A stretch of 64,000 bases of DNA, taken from assembly GCA_017561985.1 (NCBI GenBank), contig JAFZAZ010000015.1:62001-126000 (forward strand), read 5' to 3'. Under the pieces are notes generated by a model. That model was not told the origin of the DNA. It saw nothing but the letters and a program-made list of their open reading frames with translations, and made no database searches. Origin of the DNA: Lachnospiraceae bacterium (GTDB lineage Bacteria > Bacillota_A > Clostridia > Lachnospirales > Lachnospiraceae). Of this stretch, positions 42,278 to 50,753 are shown piece by piece; position 1 is the first letter of the stretch, and the number at the start of each line of letters is the position of its first letter. Made by a program: the position numbers and the translations under genes.

Positions 42278-42463
42278 TTACGCTTCCTGCGGAATGATCT
42301 CTTTCTTGTTATAAGATCCGCAAGCCTTGCAAACTCTGTGAGGCATCATAAGCGCGCCGCACTTGCTGCACTTTACAAGATTCGGAGCAGTCATCTTCCA
42401 GTTCGCTCTGCGACTGTCTCTTCTTGCCTTGGAATGTTTATTCTTAGGACAAATAGCACCCAT
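42278..42463 (-). CDS. rpmF: 50S ribosomal protein L32
   Basis: 61 residues starting MGAICPKNKHSKAR. A zinc ribbon with C32-x2-C35 and C45-x2-C48 marks the zinc-binding form. The ATG at 42463 is used because AAGGAGG lies 9 bases upstream; a GTG three codons earlier falls inside the spacing. In many Firmicutes rpmF follows ackA and a DUF177 gene; here DUF177 is absent and two ABC genes separate rpmF from ackA. Confidence 0.95.
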   Translation of the reverse strand: MGAICPKNKHSKARRDSRRANWKMTAPNLVKCSKCGALMMPHRVCKACGSYNKKEIIPQEA

Positions 42464-42604
42464 CGTCTCCACCTCCTTGACTACTATTCGGCCGAACCGT
42501 CTTTGCTCGGCACACGCATGACAGTATTATATCGAACCGCCGATCGTTTGTCAATGACTATTTTTCAAAACAAAACACATTTTTTCGATACTGTCGCAAG
42601 CGTC

Positions 42605-44722
42605 CTAGCACAGGAAGAACCAGTTGAGGAGCACCTTGTCCAAAAGCCCGATTTCAAACAGTCCGAGCAGCAGCGGAAGAACCGTCACTGCCACTCCCGC
42701 GAGCACCGACAGGATGTAGCTACGCACTTTGCGGACAATGAGCACCGAAAGCACGCCCGCAAGCAGCACGCCTGCGAACCGCTTGATATACGTCAGAATC
42801 AAAAACGTGCGCAGCGATATTGCCTTCGACACATCAGAGAGGCTTTGCACGCTGTATGCGGCACTGTCGATCCCGACGGTCCCGTAGCTCTGCGTGACGC
42901 GGTAGACGTGGCGACCGTACACGGCCAGACAGATGATCACCGCAGAGATCAGGAGCAGGATCATTTTCCGGACATGCACGCGATACCGGCCGGCGTACGA
43001 GATGCGTATCATCTCCTGCATTCCGGTCCGATACTCGACATAGTACAGAGACGTCGCACACAAAATGACCAGGATCAGCGCGAGCGCCGCCATGATGACG
43101 TTGTCCCTGCGGCTGTCATACAGAAGCTCATACCCCTTCTCGTTCACTGCGGTCGCACCTTCGCGCGACATCAGATAAGAGACGTACTTCTCAAGTCTCA
43201 CGTACGCGTTCTCGCGATCGAAGGAAGTTTCGCTTCCCCTCGCCGCTACCTCATCGAGCTCCGTCCGAACTTTCTGCACCAGTGCCGGATACTCCTCCTT
43301 CGAACTGTTCTGCAGCTGGTAAAGGAACGATTCGTAATGCAGCTCCTCAATCGAATAATCCTTGGAGTACGGCGTTGTGAAGCAAAGCACCCAAACGATG
43401 AGCAAAATGAACACCAGGCCGAGCTTCTCAAGCCGGAGGAATTTGTACGCCTCATGCAGGAAGAGATTCTCATGCTGTCCCATATGCCGCATCAGGCCAT
43501 TCTTCTCGAGAATCCCAGCCTTTGAGGCTCTCTTCCGCGCCGTGTTCCCGATGCCGCAGATCGCCATCGCAAGCGATGCACCCGCGAGTAGAATTCCCGT
43601 CGCGAACAGAACAACAAGCGCCAGAACCCAATCGTTCACAGGGCGGTTGAAAACATAGATGTTTCGGTATTTTCCGAGTCTCCCCGCAACGTCGGCGAAG
43701 GAGATGATATTCACGCGTTTGTAGTTTGCGAGATACGAAATTTCATCAATCCGCAGATAGAGCACGCCCTCGATGCCGACAACGACAAAAAGCACCAGGT
43801 ACACCATTCTCGACGAGGCCATGACGATGGTGAGAAACGCCGTCAATACAGCGAACCATACGGACACCAGTACCGACCCGAGATAAACGAGGGTGAGGAA
43901 TCCGAGTATACTCACCGAAAGCGCCGACTGCCGGTAACCGGCCATCGACTGGAGCGGCATCGTCCACTCTTCCGCCTTCGGCCAGCCGTACAAGCAGCAC
44001 CCCGTGACGACCACGGAACCGAGCAGGATCAGGTTTCCGACGACGATTCCGATCACCGCCGCACCGATCTTGGCCGCAAGAAGACGGCCTCGCCCATTCG
44101 CCATCGTAGCGTACATGGAAAGAAGGTCTCTCTCCTTCTCCCTTCCCAACAAAACCGAGATCAGGAGGATTGCGAGAAGGATCTCGAGAAATACAATGCT
44201 CGGAAGCGAAAGCGCCTCACTGATGCCCTTCGTGCCGGTGCGCTGTACCGTCAGCTCCGCGAGAGGCTTGAAATCCTCCGCCGTCTTCTCCACATTCCGA
44301 AGTTCCCGCTCGTTTGACTGGAACAGCGACTGGAGCGCGCGGTATTTTGCGGGCGCCGCAAGAATGCCCGTGACGTACGTATGGTACGTGGACGCATCCT
44401 TGTACTCCTGCGCAAACTGCGTATATAAGGAGAGCTCCTCCCACATGTTTCCGCAATAGCGGGGATACTTCTCCGAGGTCATTGAATTGTCTTTATACAG
44501 GATCGTTTTAAGTTCGTCCACGCTCGTTTGTACGCGCGCGAACGCGTCTTCATTCGTGAGCTCCTGCAGGTCGCCCTGCAGCTGTCGATATACTGTTGCG
44601 GTTACCTGCGCATGGTTCGCCCGATACGCAAAATAGCCGCAATTCAGCGCGACCAGCAGCAGAAACGCCGCCACCAGCCGCGAGTTATGCCATATTTTAT
44701 ACCACTCGTGCCGAATCATCAT
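42605..44722 (-). CDS. ABC-2 type transporter permease
   Basis: 705 residues. Two blocks of six or more membrane helices (about 15-36 and 180-400 in the first half; 440-460 and 555-700 in the second), each preceded by a large soluble domain (about 40-175 and 460-550) likely to face outward. This two-lobed form occurs in lantibiotic- or drug-type ABC-2 exporters. The start codon overlaps the stop of the ATPase gene (ATGA), so the two are translationally coupled. The substrate is unknown. Confidence 0.85.
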   Translation of the reverse strand: MMIRHEWYKIWHNSRLVAAFLLLVALNCGYFAYRANHAQVTATVYRQLQGDLQELTNEDAFARVQTSVDELKTILYKDNSMTSEKYPRYCGNMWEELSLYTQFAQEYKDASTYHTYVTGILAAPAKYRALQSLFQSNERELRNVEKTAEDFKPLAELTVQRTGTKGISEALSLPSIVFLEILLAILLISVLLGREKERDLLSMYATMANGRGRLLAAKIGAAVIGIVVGNLILLGSVVVTGCCLYGWPKAEEWTMPLQSMAGYRQSALSVSILGFLTLVYLGSVLVSVWFAVLTAFLTIVMASSRMVYLVLFVVVGIEGVLYLRIDEISYLANYKRVNIISFADVAGRLGKYRNIYVFNRPVNDWVLALVVLFATGILLAGASLAMAICGIGNTARKRASKAGILEKNGLMRHMGQHENLFLHEAYKFLRLEKLGLVFILLIVWVLCFTTPYSKDYSIEELHYESFLYQLQNSSKEEYPALVQKVRTELDEVAARGSETSFDRENAYVRLEKYVSYLMSREGATAVNEKGYELLYDSRRDNVIMAALALILVILCATSLYYVEYRTGMQEMIRISYAGRYRVHVRKMILLLISAVIICLAVYGRHVYRVTQSYGTVGIDSAAYSVQSLSDVSKAISLRTFLILTYIKRFAGVLLAGVLSVLIVRKVRSYILSVLAGVAVTVLPLLLGLFEIGLLDKVLLNWFFLC

Positions 44723-45444
44723 TCGCTCTCCAGACTCATGTAGATCTTTTCCACGGAAGGATCTTCCATCTTCGCTTTATAGCGCTCCAGAAGCTCCTCC
44801 ATCGTGCCGCTCTCGATGATGTGGCCGTGGTTGAGGAAAATGATCTCCGACGCAAGTTTCTCCAGGTCGCTCACGATATGCGTCGCAATGATTACAATCC
44901 TCTCCTCCGCGATCGAAGATACCAGCTCGCGGAAATTGACGCGCTCCTTCGGGTCCAGTCCGACCGTAGGCTCGTCCATGATCACGATCCGCGGGTTTCC
45001 GAGGATTGCCTGCGCAAGCAAAGCGCGCTGGCGCATACCGCCGGAGTACGAACCGATCGGATCGTCCTTTACATCCCAAAGGTTGACGTCGCGGATTGTC
45101 TTCTCGATCTCCGCTGCCGCCTCCGCCTTCGGGATTCCTTTCAATGCCGCAATGTAGTACAAAAAGCGCACAAACGGAAAGCCGTCATACAGCTTCTGCT
45201 GCTGCGGCATATATCCGATATAACGGCGGTATTCCCGCCCGAGTTCGCGGATGTTCCTCCCCTCAAAACTGATCTCGCCCGAAGTCGCCTTCAGATTCGT
45301 CGTCATCACGCCCATCAATGTGCTCTTTCCCGCGCCGTTCGGTCCGAGAAGACCGTATATTCCCGGCTTGAACGTGTACGAAAAATCCTCGAGCGCCGTC
45401 TTCTTCCCGTAACATTTTGTTACGCTTTTTACTTCCAGATTCAT
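44719..45444 (-). CDS. ABC transporter ATPase
   Basis: 241 residues. Walker A GPNGAGKST, Q-loop YMPQQQ, signature YSGGMRQR, Walker B IVIMDEPTVGLDP and H-loop ATHI are complete. Partner of the following permease gene, with a 4-base overlap. The start is uncertain: ATG at 45444 has AAAGGA directly before it, and a GTG at 45456 is a possible alternative. The long frame to 45597 runs through AT-rich upstream DNA and is rejected. Confidence 0.92.
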   Translation of the reverse strand: MNLEVKSVTKCYGKKTALEDFSYTFKPGIYGLLGPNGAGKSTLMGVMTTNLKATSGEISFEGRNIRELGREYRRYIGYMPQQQKLYDGFPFVRFLYYIAALKGIPKAEAAAEIEKTIRDVNLWDVKDDPIGSYSGGMRQRALLAQAILGNPRIVIMDEPTVGLDPKERVNFRELVSSIAEERIVIIATHIVSDLEKLASEIIFLNHGHIIESGTMEELLERYKAKMEDPSVEKIYMSLESE

Positions 45445-45615
45445 TCCTTTTGCCACCCCCCAATTTGGTTTCCGACCGTCTAAATCCGATTCAGAAGATC
45501 GGAGCCTGAATATTTTCACATAGTTTACTACATTTTTCGTTTCTCTACAATACAGTAACCCATATATTCGCACGTTAAAGCGCCAAAAAAACTGCATTTT
45601 CCGAAGCTTTCGCGC

Positions 45616-45650
45616 ACAAAAAAGCGGACGCCCCGTACGGAGCGTCCGTC
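45616..45650 (-). terminator. Terminator after ackA
   Basis: On minus CGGACGC-N10-GCGTCCG then CTTTTTTG. Confidence 0.85.
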
Positions 45651-45675
45651 AATGTCATTTTGATTGTTCTGTCGA

Positions 45676-46863
45676 TCAGATCAATGCAACCGTCTCGCGG
45701 CAGATTGCAAGCTCCTCGTTGGTCGGGATCACAAGGACCTTAACCTTCGAGTCGGGCGTGGAAATGATGATCTCCTCGCCGCGGATCGCATTTTTCGCAT
45801 CGTCGATCGTGATGCCAAGGAAACCGAGGCGCTCGCAGATCTTCTTACGAACCTTGCCGTCGTTCTCGCCGATACCTGCGGTGAAAGCGATCGCGTCAAC
45901 GCCGTTCATCGCTGCCGTGTAAGCACCGACGTACTTCGCTACTCTGTAGGCAAATGCTTCAACAGCAACCTGCGCTCTCTCATTGCCCTCTTTTGCTGCC
46001 GCATCGAGGTCACGGAAGTCGGAGCCGACGCCCGAGAGGCCGTCCACACCGGACTTCTTGTTGAGAACCGTCATCATCTCTGCGAGGGACTTATTTTCCT
46101 TCTTCGCAACGAACTCGATGACTGCGGGATCGATGTCACCCGAGCGGGTTCCCATGATGAGACCCTCCAAAGGAGTGAGACCCATCGAGGTGTCTACCGA
46201 GCGGCCGTTCAGAACTGCCGAGCAGGAAGCGCCGTTGCCGAGGTGGCATACGACAACCTTCGAGTTGTTCGGATCAAGGCCTGCAACGTCGATCGTGCGC
46301 TTGGATACGTAGCTGTGGCTGGTGCCGTGGAAACCGTAACGGCGAACACCGTAGTTGGTGTAGTACTCGTAAGGAACCGCGTACAGATATGCCTCCTTGG
46401 GCATCGTCTGATGGAACGCGGTATCGAACACAGCAACCTCCGGAACGCCGGGCATGAGCTTCATGCACGCGTCGATACCGATCAGGTTCGCCGGGTTGTG
46501 AAGAGGTGCGAGGTCGCAGCATTCCTTGATGCCGGCGATAACAGCGTCGTCGATCAACACGGACTTCGTGAACTTCTCGCCGCCATGGACTACGCGGTGT
46601 CCTACCGCACCGATCTCGGAGAGATCCTTGATCACGCCGTAGGTCGGATTCGTAAGAGCTGCCAATACGTTCTTGATCGCTACCTCATGGTTCGGAAGCG
46701 CATCCTCGAGAACAACCTTCTCGCCGCCCGCCGGAGTGTGCTTCAGACGTCCGTCGATGCCGATGCGCTCGCAAAGACCGACTGCGAGAGCCTGCTCGGT
46801 CTCGGAATCGATCAGCTGATACTTCAAAGAACTGCTGCCGCAGTTAACTACCAATACTTTCAT
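45676..46863 (-). CDS. ackA: Acetate kinase
   Basis: 395 residues, family length. N-terminal VLVVNCGSSSLKYQL, the acetate kinase signatures FDTAFHQTMP and GNGASCSAVLNGRSVDTSMGLTP (overlapping motif, residues about 203-225), and C-terminal IPTNEELAICRE are all present. Converts acetyl phosphate and ADP to acetate and ATP. It lies 16 bases after pta, so the two form the acetate-forming operon. Confidence 0.98.
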   Translation of the reverse strand: MKVLVVNCGSSSLKYQLIDSETEQALAVGLCERIGIDGRLKHTPAGGEKVVLEDALPNHEVAIKNVLAALTNPTYGVIKDLSEIGAVGHRVVHGGEKFTKSVLIDDAVIAGIKECCDLAPLHNPANLIGIDACMKLMPGVPEVAVFDTAFHQTMPKEAYLYAVPYEYYTNYGVRRYGFHGTSHSYVSKRTIDVAGLDPNNSKVVVCHLGNGASCSAVLNGRSVDTSMGLTPLEGLIMGTRSGDIDPAVIEFVAKKENKSLAEMMTVLNKKSGVDGLSGVGSDFRDLDAAAKEGNERAQVAVEAFAYRVAKYVGAYTAAMNGVDAIAFTAGIGENDGKVRKKICERLGFLGITIDDAKNAIRGEEIIISTPDSKVKVLVIPTNEELAICRETVALI

Positions 46864-46879
46864 GGGAATCCTCCGTTAA

Positions 46880-47878
46880 TCAGTCATTTGCCTGAGCCTG
46901 AACCGCCGTGATGGCAACAACGCCTACGATATCCTCGGCGATGCAGCCTCTCGAAAGGTCGTTGACCGGAGCGGCGATACCCTGCGTAACCGGGCCGTAA
47001 GCCTCAGCCTTCGCAAGACGCTGAACAAGCTTGTAACCGATGTTGCCGGCGTCAAGGTCAGGGAATACAAGTACGTTAGCCTGGCCTGCAACGCTGCTGC
47101 CCGGAGCCTTCGAAGCGCCTACGGAAGGAACCATAGCGGCGTCAGCCTGAAGCTCGCCGTCAAGAAGGATGTCGGGGCGAAGCTCCTTGGCGATCGCGGT
47201 AGCTGCCAGAACCTTGTCAACGTCGGCGTGCTTTGCGCTGCCCTTCGTGGAGTGGCTGAGCATAGCAACCTTAGCCTGCTTCTGAACGAGAAGCTCGAAC
47301 GACTCTGCGGAGGAGATTGCAATTGCAGCAAGCTTCTCCGGATCGGGATTCTGCTCAAGACCGGAGTCAGCGAAGAGGAACGTGCCGTCAGCGCCGTACT
47401 CGCAGTTCGGAACTACCATCATGAAAAATGCGGAAACCAGCTTGGTGCCGGGCTTCGTCTTGATGATCTGCAGCGACGGACGAAGCGTGTTTGCGGTCGA
47501 GTGGCAAGCGCCGGAAACAACGCCGTCTGCCGCACCCATCTTTACCATCATGCATGCATAGTACATATAATCAGTCGTGAGAAGCTTCTTAGCCTCCTCG
47601 GGGGTCATACCCTTTGCCTGGCGAAGCTCAACGAGCTTGTCGATGTAAGCCGGAAGCTCAGCAGCCGTGTTCGGGTCGATCACGGTAGCGCCCGCTACAT
47701 CAAGGCCCTTGCTGTTTGCCTCGCACTCCTCGGGGGTACCGAGAACGATCACGTTCGCGATGCCTTCCTTGAGAATGATCTCAACGGCCTCCCACGTTCT
47801 TCTGTCCATGGACTCGGGAAGAACGATCGTCTTCTTGTTCTGTTTTGCTCTCTCTTTGATGCTGTCAATAAATCCCAT
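46880..47878 (-). CDS. pta: Phosphate acetyltransferase
   Basis: 332 residues, the short single-domain form. Start MGFIDSIKERAKQNKKTIVLPE, S-x-T-G-S-A-K-H element, and A-P-V-N-D-L-S-R-G-C near the C-terminus match the family. Makes acetyl phosphate from acetyl-CoA. First gene of the pta-ackA unit. Confidence 0.98.
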   Translation of the reverse strand: MGFIDSIKERAKQNKKTIVLPESMDRRTWEAVEIILKEGIANVIVLGTPEECEANSKGLDVAGATVIDPNTAAELPAYIDKLVELRQAKGMTPEEAKKLLTTDYMYYACMMVKMGAADGVVSGACHSTANTLRPSLQIIKTKPGTKLVSAFFMMVVPNCEYGADGTFLFADSGLEQNPDPEKLAAIAISSAESFELLVQKQAKVAMLSHSTKGSAKHADVDKVLAATAIAKELRPDILLDGELQADAAMVPSVGASKAPGSSVAGQANVLVFPDLDAGNIGYKLVQRLAKAEAYGPVTQGIAAPVNDLSRGCIAEDIVGVVAITAVQAQAND

Positions 47879-48012
47879 GATTACTGACTCCTTTCATATC
47901 ATTTCATGCCAAACAGCGGCATTCTATTCCAACAAAATAATATACCACTAATCCTCGTCGCACACAAGCAGTTTTTCGGCAAATAAATCCGCTCTCTCCT
48001 ATGCGCATTGCA

Positions 48013-48042
48013 CAAAAAAGTCCGGGGCATATCACCCCGGAC
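48013..48042 (-). terminator. Terminator of the small helical-protein gene
   Basis: On minus GTCCGGGG-N7-CCCCGGAC then TTTTTTG. Confidence 0.88.
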
Positions 48043-48085
48043 CTTTATGATTATCTTATGATATTGTGATCCGACCGGATTCTCA

Positions 48086-48304
48086 TCAGAACAGCTTCTT
48101 CAGGGAACCGAGCGCATCCTTCGCGCTGTCGACCTTCAGCTTCGCCTTTACGCCGTCGACTACCTTGTCAACAGCCTCAGCCGGAAGCTTGTCGCCCGCA
48201 ACCTTCTTGACGGTTGCAGCGGGATCAGCCTGGAAAGCTTTCGTGAGATCGCCGTCCTTCGTGATCTTCTCAACAGCATCTTTGATCATAGCAGTAACAT
48301 CCAT
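48086..48304 (-). CDS. Small helical protein of unknown function
   Basis: 72 residues. Lys/Ala/Asp/Val-rich, with no cysteine, signal or membrane helix. The pattern F-x-A-D-P-A-A-T-V-K-K-V-A-G-x-x-L-P vaguely recalls Nif11/NHLP-type leader helices, but there is no core peptide after it. The ATG at 48304 has GAGAGG eight bases before; earlier in-frame starts sit on top of that site. It has its own terminator and lies downstream of mscL on the same strand. Family knowledge: proteins like this are common in gut Clostridia without a known role (weak recollection). Confidence 0.7.
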   Translation of the reverse strand: MDVTAMIKDAVEKITKDGDLTKAFQADPAATVKKVAGDKLPAEAVDKVVDGVKAKLKVDSAKDALGSLKKLF

Positions 48305-48372
48305 GTTCATTACCTCTCTCAAAATAATTGATCCGCGAACCGCTCCGTATCCGAAGCTTTCGCAAAATGAGA

Positions 48373-48861
48373 TTACTCAGCAGCCTCTTCCGCCGGAAGC
48401 TCCGAAGTACAATGCGGGCAACGGGTTGCCTCGATATTGATCTCAGTCTTACAGAACGGGCATACCTTCGTGGTAGGAGCCGCCTCGACTTCCTCTTCCT
48501 TCTTGCGAAGGCTTGCTGCCTTGTTGAACGCCTTGATCACAAGGAACAGGCAAAGCGCAACAATGAGGAACATGATGATCGCAGAGATGAATGCACCGTA
48601 GCCCAGGCAGGTATAACCGGCTTCCTGTGCTTCAGCGAGCGTCTCCGGCAAACCGCCATCCGGGATAGTTGCGGGCTCTTTCAAAACAATGAACGCATTG
48701 GAAAAGTCTGCACTTCCACCCAAAGCAAGACCGATCAACGGCATCAGGATGTTGTTTACGAGGGAATTGATGATCGCGCTGAACGCACCGCCGATGATCA
48801 CAGCGACTGCCATATCCAGCATGTTCCCGCGCATGATAAACTTTTTAAATTCCTTAAACAT
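48373..48861 (-). CDS. mscL: Large-conductance mechanosensitive channel with C-terminal zinc ribbon
   Basis: 162 residues. The MscL core (1-112) is complete: N-terminal F-K-x-F-x-x-F-I-x-R-G-N, TM1 with G-x-A-F-x-x-I-I-x-S-L-V, a periplasmic loop of about 45 residues, and TM2. The usual C-terminal helical bundle is replaced by an acidic linker and a CPFC (134-137) ... CPHC (148-151) ribbon. The protein releases solutes on hypo-osmotic shock. The ribbon form may bind zinc or iron. It is followed by the small helical-protein gene. Confidence 0.93.
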   Translation of the reverse strand: MFKEFKKFIMRGNMLDMAVAVIIGGAFSAIINSLVNNILMPLIGLALGGSADFSNAFIVLKEPATIPDGGLPETLAEAQEAGYTCLGYGAFISAIIMFLIVALCLFLVIKAFNKAASLRKKEEEVEAAPTTKVCPFCKTEINIEATRCPHCTSELPAEEAAE

Positions 48862-48897
48862 GGTACTCTCCTTTGCTTTTGTTTTATTTTCAAAATC

Positions 48898-49377
48898 CTA
48901 CGCGCGCTCGAGGCCGGTAAGTCCGGTCCGAACCAGCTCGAGGATTTCGAATTCATAGAACATTTTGATAAAGGCATCGATCTTCGCCGTCTCGCCCGTG
49001 AGCTGCATCATCAGGGAATCCACGGCCACATCGACCACCTTCGCACGGAACACATCCGCAATGCTGATCGCACTCTGGCGCTTTGCATCGGTCTTCGTGC
49101 GAACCTTAAGCAAAATCAACTCGCTGCACACCGAATGTTCCGGTGAGAGCTCCTTGACGGAGATAACTTCCTGTAATTTTTCGAGCTGCTTTCCGATCTG
49201 GGAGAGTGTCTGCTCATCGCCGAGAGCGACAACGGTCATGCGGCTGATATCCGGTCTCTCGGTCTCACCCACAGTAAGGCTCGCGATGTTGTATCCGCGC
49301 CGTCCGAACAGCCCGGAAATCCTTGCCAGAACGCCGGCGGTATTGTTGACCAGAATGGACAGAACAATCTTGCGCAT
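48898..49377 (-). CDS. ilvN: Acetolactate synthase regulatory subunit
   Basis: 159 residues. An N-terminal ACT domain (1-75, LSILVNNTAGVLARISGLFGRRGYNI-type opening, given here only in part) and the C-terminal ALS_ss_C domain ending in R-T-G-x-x-x-L. The ATG at 49377 is preferred because GGAGG lies eight bases upstream. It regulates the catalytic subunit by branched-chain amino acid binding. No ilvB is next to it, so its partner is elsewhere. ilvN, mscL and the small-protein gene are close and may be cotranscribed. Confidence 0.93.
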   Translation of the reverse strand: MRKIVLSILVNNTAGVLARISGLFGRRGYNIASLTVGETERPDISRMTVVALGDEQTLSQIGKQLEKLQEVISVKELSPEHSVCSELILLKVRTKTDAKRQSAISIADVFRAKVVDVAVDSLMMQLTGETAKIDAFIKMFYEFEILELVRTGLTGLERA

Positions 49378-49448
49378 ACGCATACCCTCCCTTGAAAAAC
49401 CATACGAGTATTATACCGCGTTATACATGCCTTGTCAACGACGCGCAA

Positions 49449-49487
49449 CAAAAAAACCGTCCCGGAACAGCATGTCCGGAACGGTTT
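49449..49487 (-). terminator. Terminator of the DUF6465-type gene
   Basis: On minus AAACCGT-T-CCGGA-N8-T-CCGG-G-ACGGTTTTTTT, imperfect stem with a 7-T run. Confidence 0.85.
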
Positions 49488-49511
49488 CGTCTTGTCGGTT
49501 TTTCAGGGCGA

Positions 49512-49952
49512 TTACAGGCTTACTTTGCCGGTGATGTCGCCGTTTGCAACATAGTATGCAGCGTTGTCCTCAGGCTTAACATACAGCGTGATCGACTTGA
49601 GTGCTGCGGTGTTGTTTGCAGCGTAATCCTTCTTTGCCGCAGCAAGAACGTCAGCCATAACGATCTCGTTGCCTGCGTACTGAAGAACTACCGTCGCCTT
49701 AGTGTCCTTCGCATCAGCCTTCTTTACGGTCTTGACAGCCTTCTTCGCAACGGTGCTCGCTGCGTCCTCAACCTTCTTAACCGCCTTCTTGGCAGCCGTC
49801 GCAACCTTCTTCTCTGCCGGTGCCTTCTTTGCAGCCTTTACTGCCTTCTCAGCTGCCTTGTCCGCCTTCTTTGCGGTCTCCTTAACAGCCTTCTCTACAG
49901 CAGCAACATCTGCCTTAATCTCTACAACTTCCTTAGCTTTCTTGATTGCCAT
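49512..49952 (-). CDS. Lys/Ala-rich protein with C-terminal DUF6465-type domain
   Basis: 146 residues. The N-terminal 80 residues are almost only Lys, Ala, Val, Glu and Thr, histone H1-like, with repeated A-x-K-K-A-V-K units. The C-terminal 65 residues form a compact domain with V-V-L-Q-Y-A-G-N-E-I and L-Y-V-K-P-E-D-N-A-A-Y-Y-V, matching DUF6465 as I recall it. It probably binds nucleic acid through the basic tail (inference). The ATG at 49952 has AAGGAGG upstream. Own promoter and terminator; likely highly expressed. Confidence 0.82.
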   Translation of the reverse strand: MAIKKAKEVVEIKADVAAVEKAVKETAKKADKAAEKAVKAAKKAPAEKKVATAAKKAVKKVEDAASTVAKKAVKTVKKADAKDTKATVVLQYAGNEIVMADVLAAAKKDYAANNTAALKSITLYVKPEDNAAYYVANGDITGKVSL

Positions 49953-50038
49953 GATGCAAATCCTCCTTAGTATGTGCAGCGGCTCGATTTCTCTCTCAAC
50001 ACTCACGCCGCCGCAGGTCCAATATACTTCACGGTGTC

Positions 50039-50067
50039 ATCATACATACAATGCATTGAATATGCAA
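50039..50067 (-). promoter_or_regulatory. Promoter of the DUF6465-type gene
   Basis: On minus TTGCAT (50062-50067), 17-base spacer, TATGAT (50039-50044), about 85 bases before the start codon, in AT-rich DNA. Confidence 0.6.
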
Positions 50068-50156
50068 TACTTTATGCGCATTTTCTACGTTTTAGCAACT
50101 ATGGCGCTCTTTCACCCGCATGTTTTGGTCATTTTTACACCGTTTTTCGGGTGTTT

Positions 50157-50696
50157 CTATGCGTTCCGAGCCCTCTTTCCGGAGTGCTTCCGGATGATCA
50201 AAAGAACAAGCACAAACGCGATCACTCCCGCTGCCGCGCCGGCCGCGTCAATCAGCACATCGCGCCACTGTCCCGCGCGCCCCGCAACCGAGAGCTGGTG
50301 ATATTCATCCGTGGCTGCATAAACAACCGACCACACCCAGGCGATCAAAGCGAGCATTCCCGCCCTTCGGACTCCCCATGCGAGAAGCGCAAGCGCTGTC
50401 AATACCGCAAGGATTGCATACTCCGCCGCGTGTCCGCACTTTCTCACCACGAAGGAGAGCCGTTCGCGAAACTCGGGCGTCGCATCCTCCGGTTCCATCA
50501 GGCGAACCCCTTCCGCGACCGAGACGACCGCGTCCACGATGATGTCCGACGTATGCGAGGACTTCTCTCCTTCCTCCGCCGAGAGCAGAAAAATCACCGC
50601 CATCCACGCGATCACGGCAGCCGCAGCAACCGCGCGAAGTATTATCTTCCTGCGTCCGGCCGGTTCATTTTTCAAATTGTTCTTCGTCTCTTTCAT
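50157..50696 (-). CDS. VanZ-like membrane protein
   Basis: 179 residues from the ATG at 50696 (GAGAG upstream). Four membrane helices, with family residues K-C-G-H-A-x-E-Y in helix 2 region, D-E-Y-H-Q and G-R-x-G-x-x-x-D-V-L-I-D-x-x-G-A near the C-terminus. VanZ relatives confer low-level glycopeptide tolerance or act at the envelope; a resistance role is not shown here. It lies 57 bases after the lipoprotein gene and is probably cotranscribed with it. Confidence 0.9.
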   Translation of the reverse strand: MKETKNNLKNEPAGRRKIILRAVAAAAVIAWMAVIFLLSAEEGEKSSHTSDIIVDAVVSVAEGVRLMEPEDATPEFRERLSFVVRKCGHAAEYAILAVLTALALLAWGVRRAGMLALIAWVWSVVYAATDEYHQLSVAGRAGQWRDVLIDAAGAAAGVIAFVLVLLIIRKHSGKRARNA

Positions 50697-50753
50697 ATAT
50701 CTCTCGTCCGACGGTCCCGTAACACTTTTTGCGATCATTTTCCGAAGGCGCGA

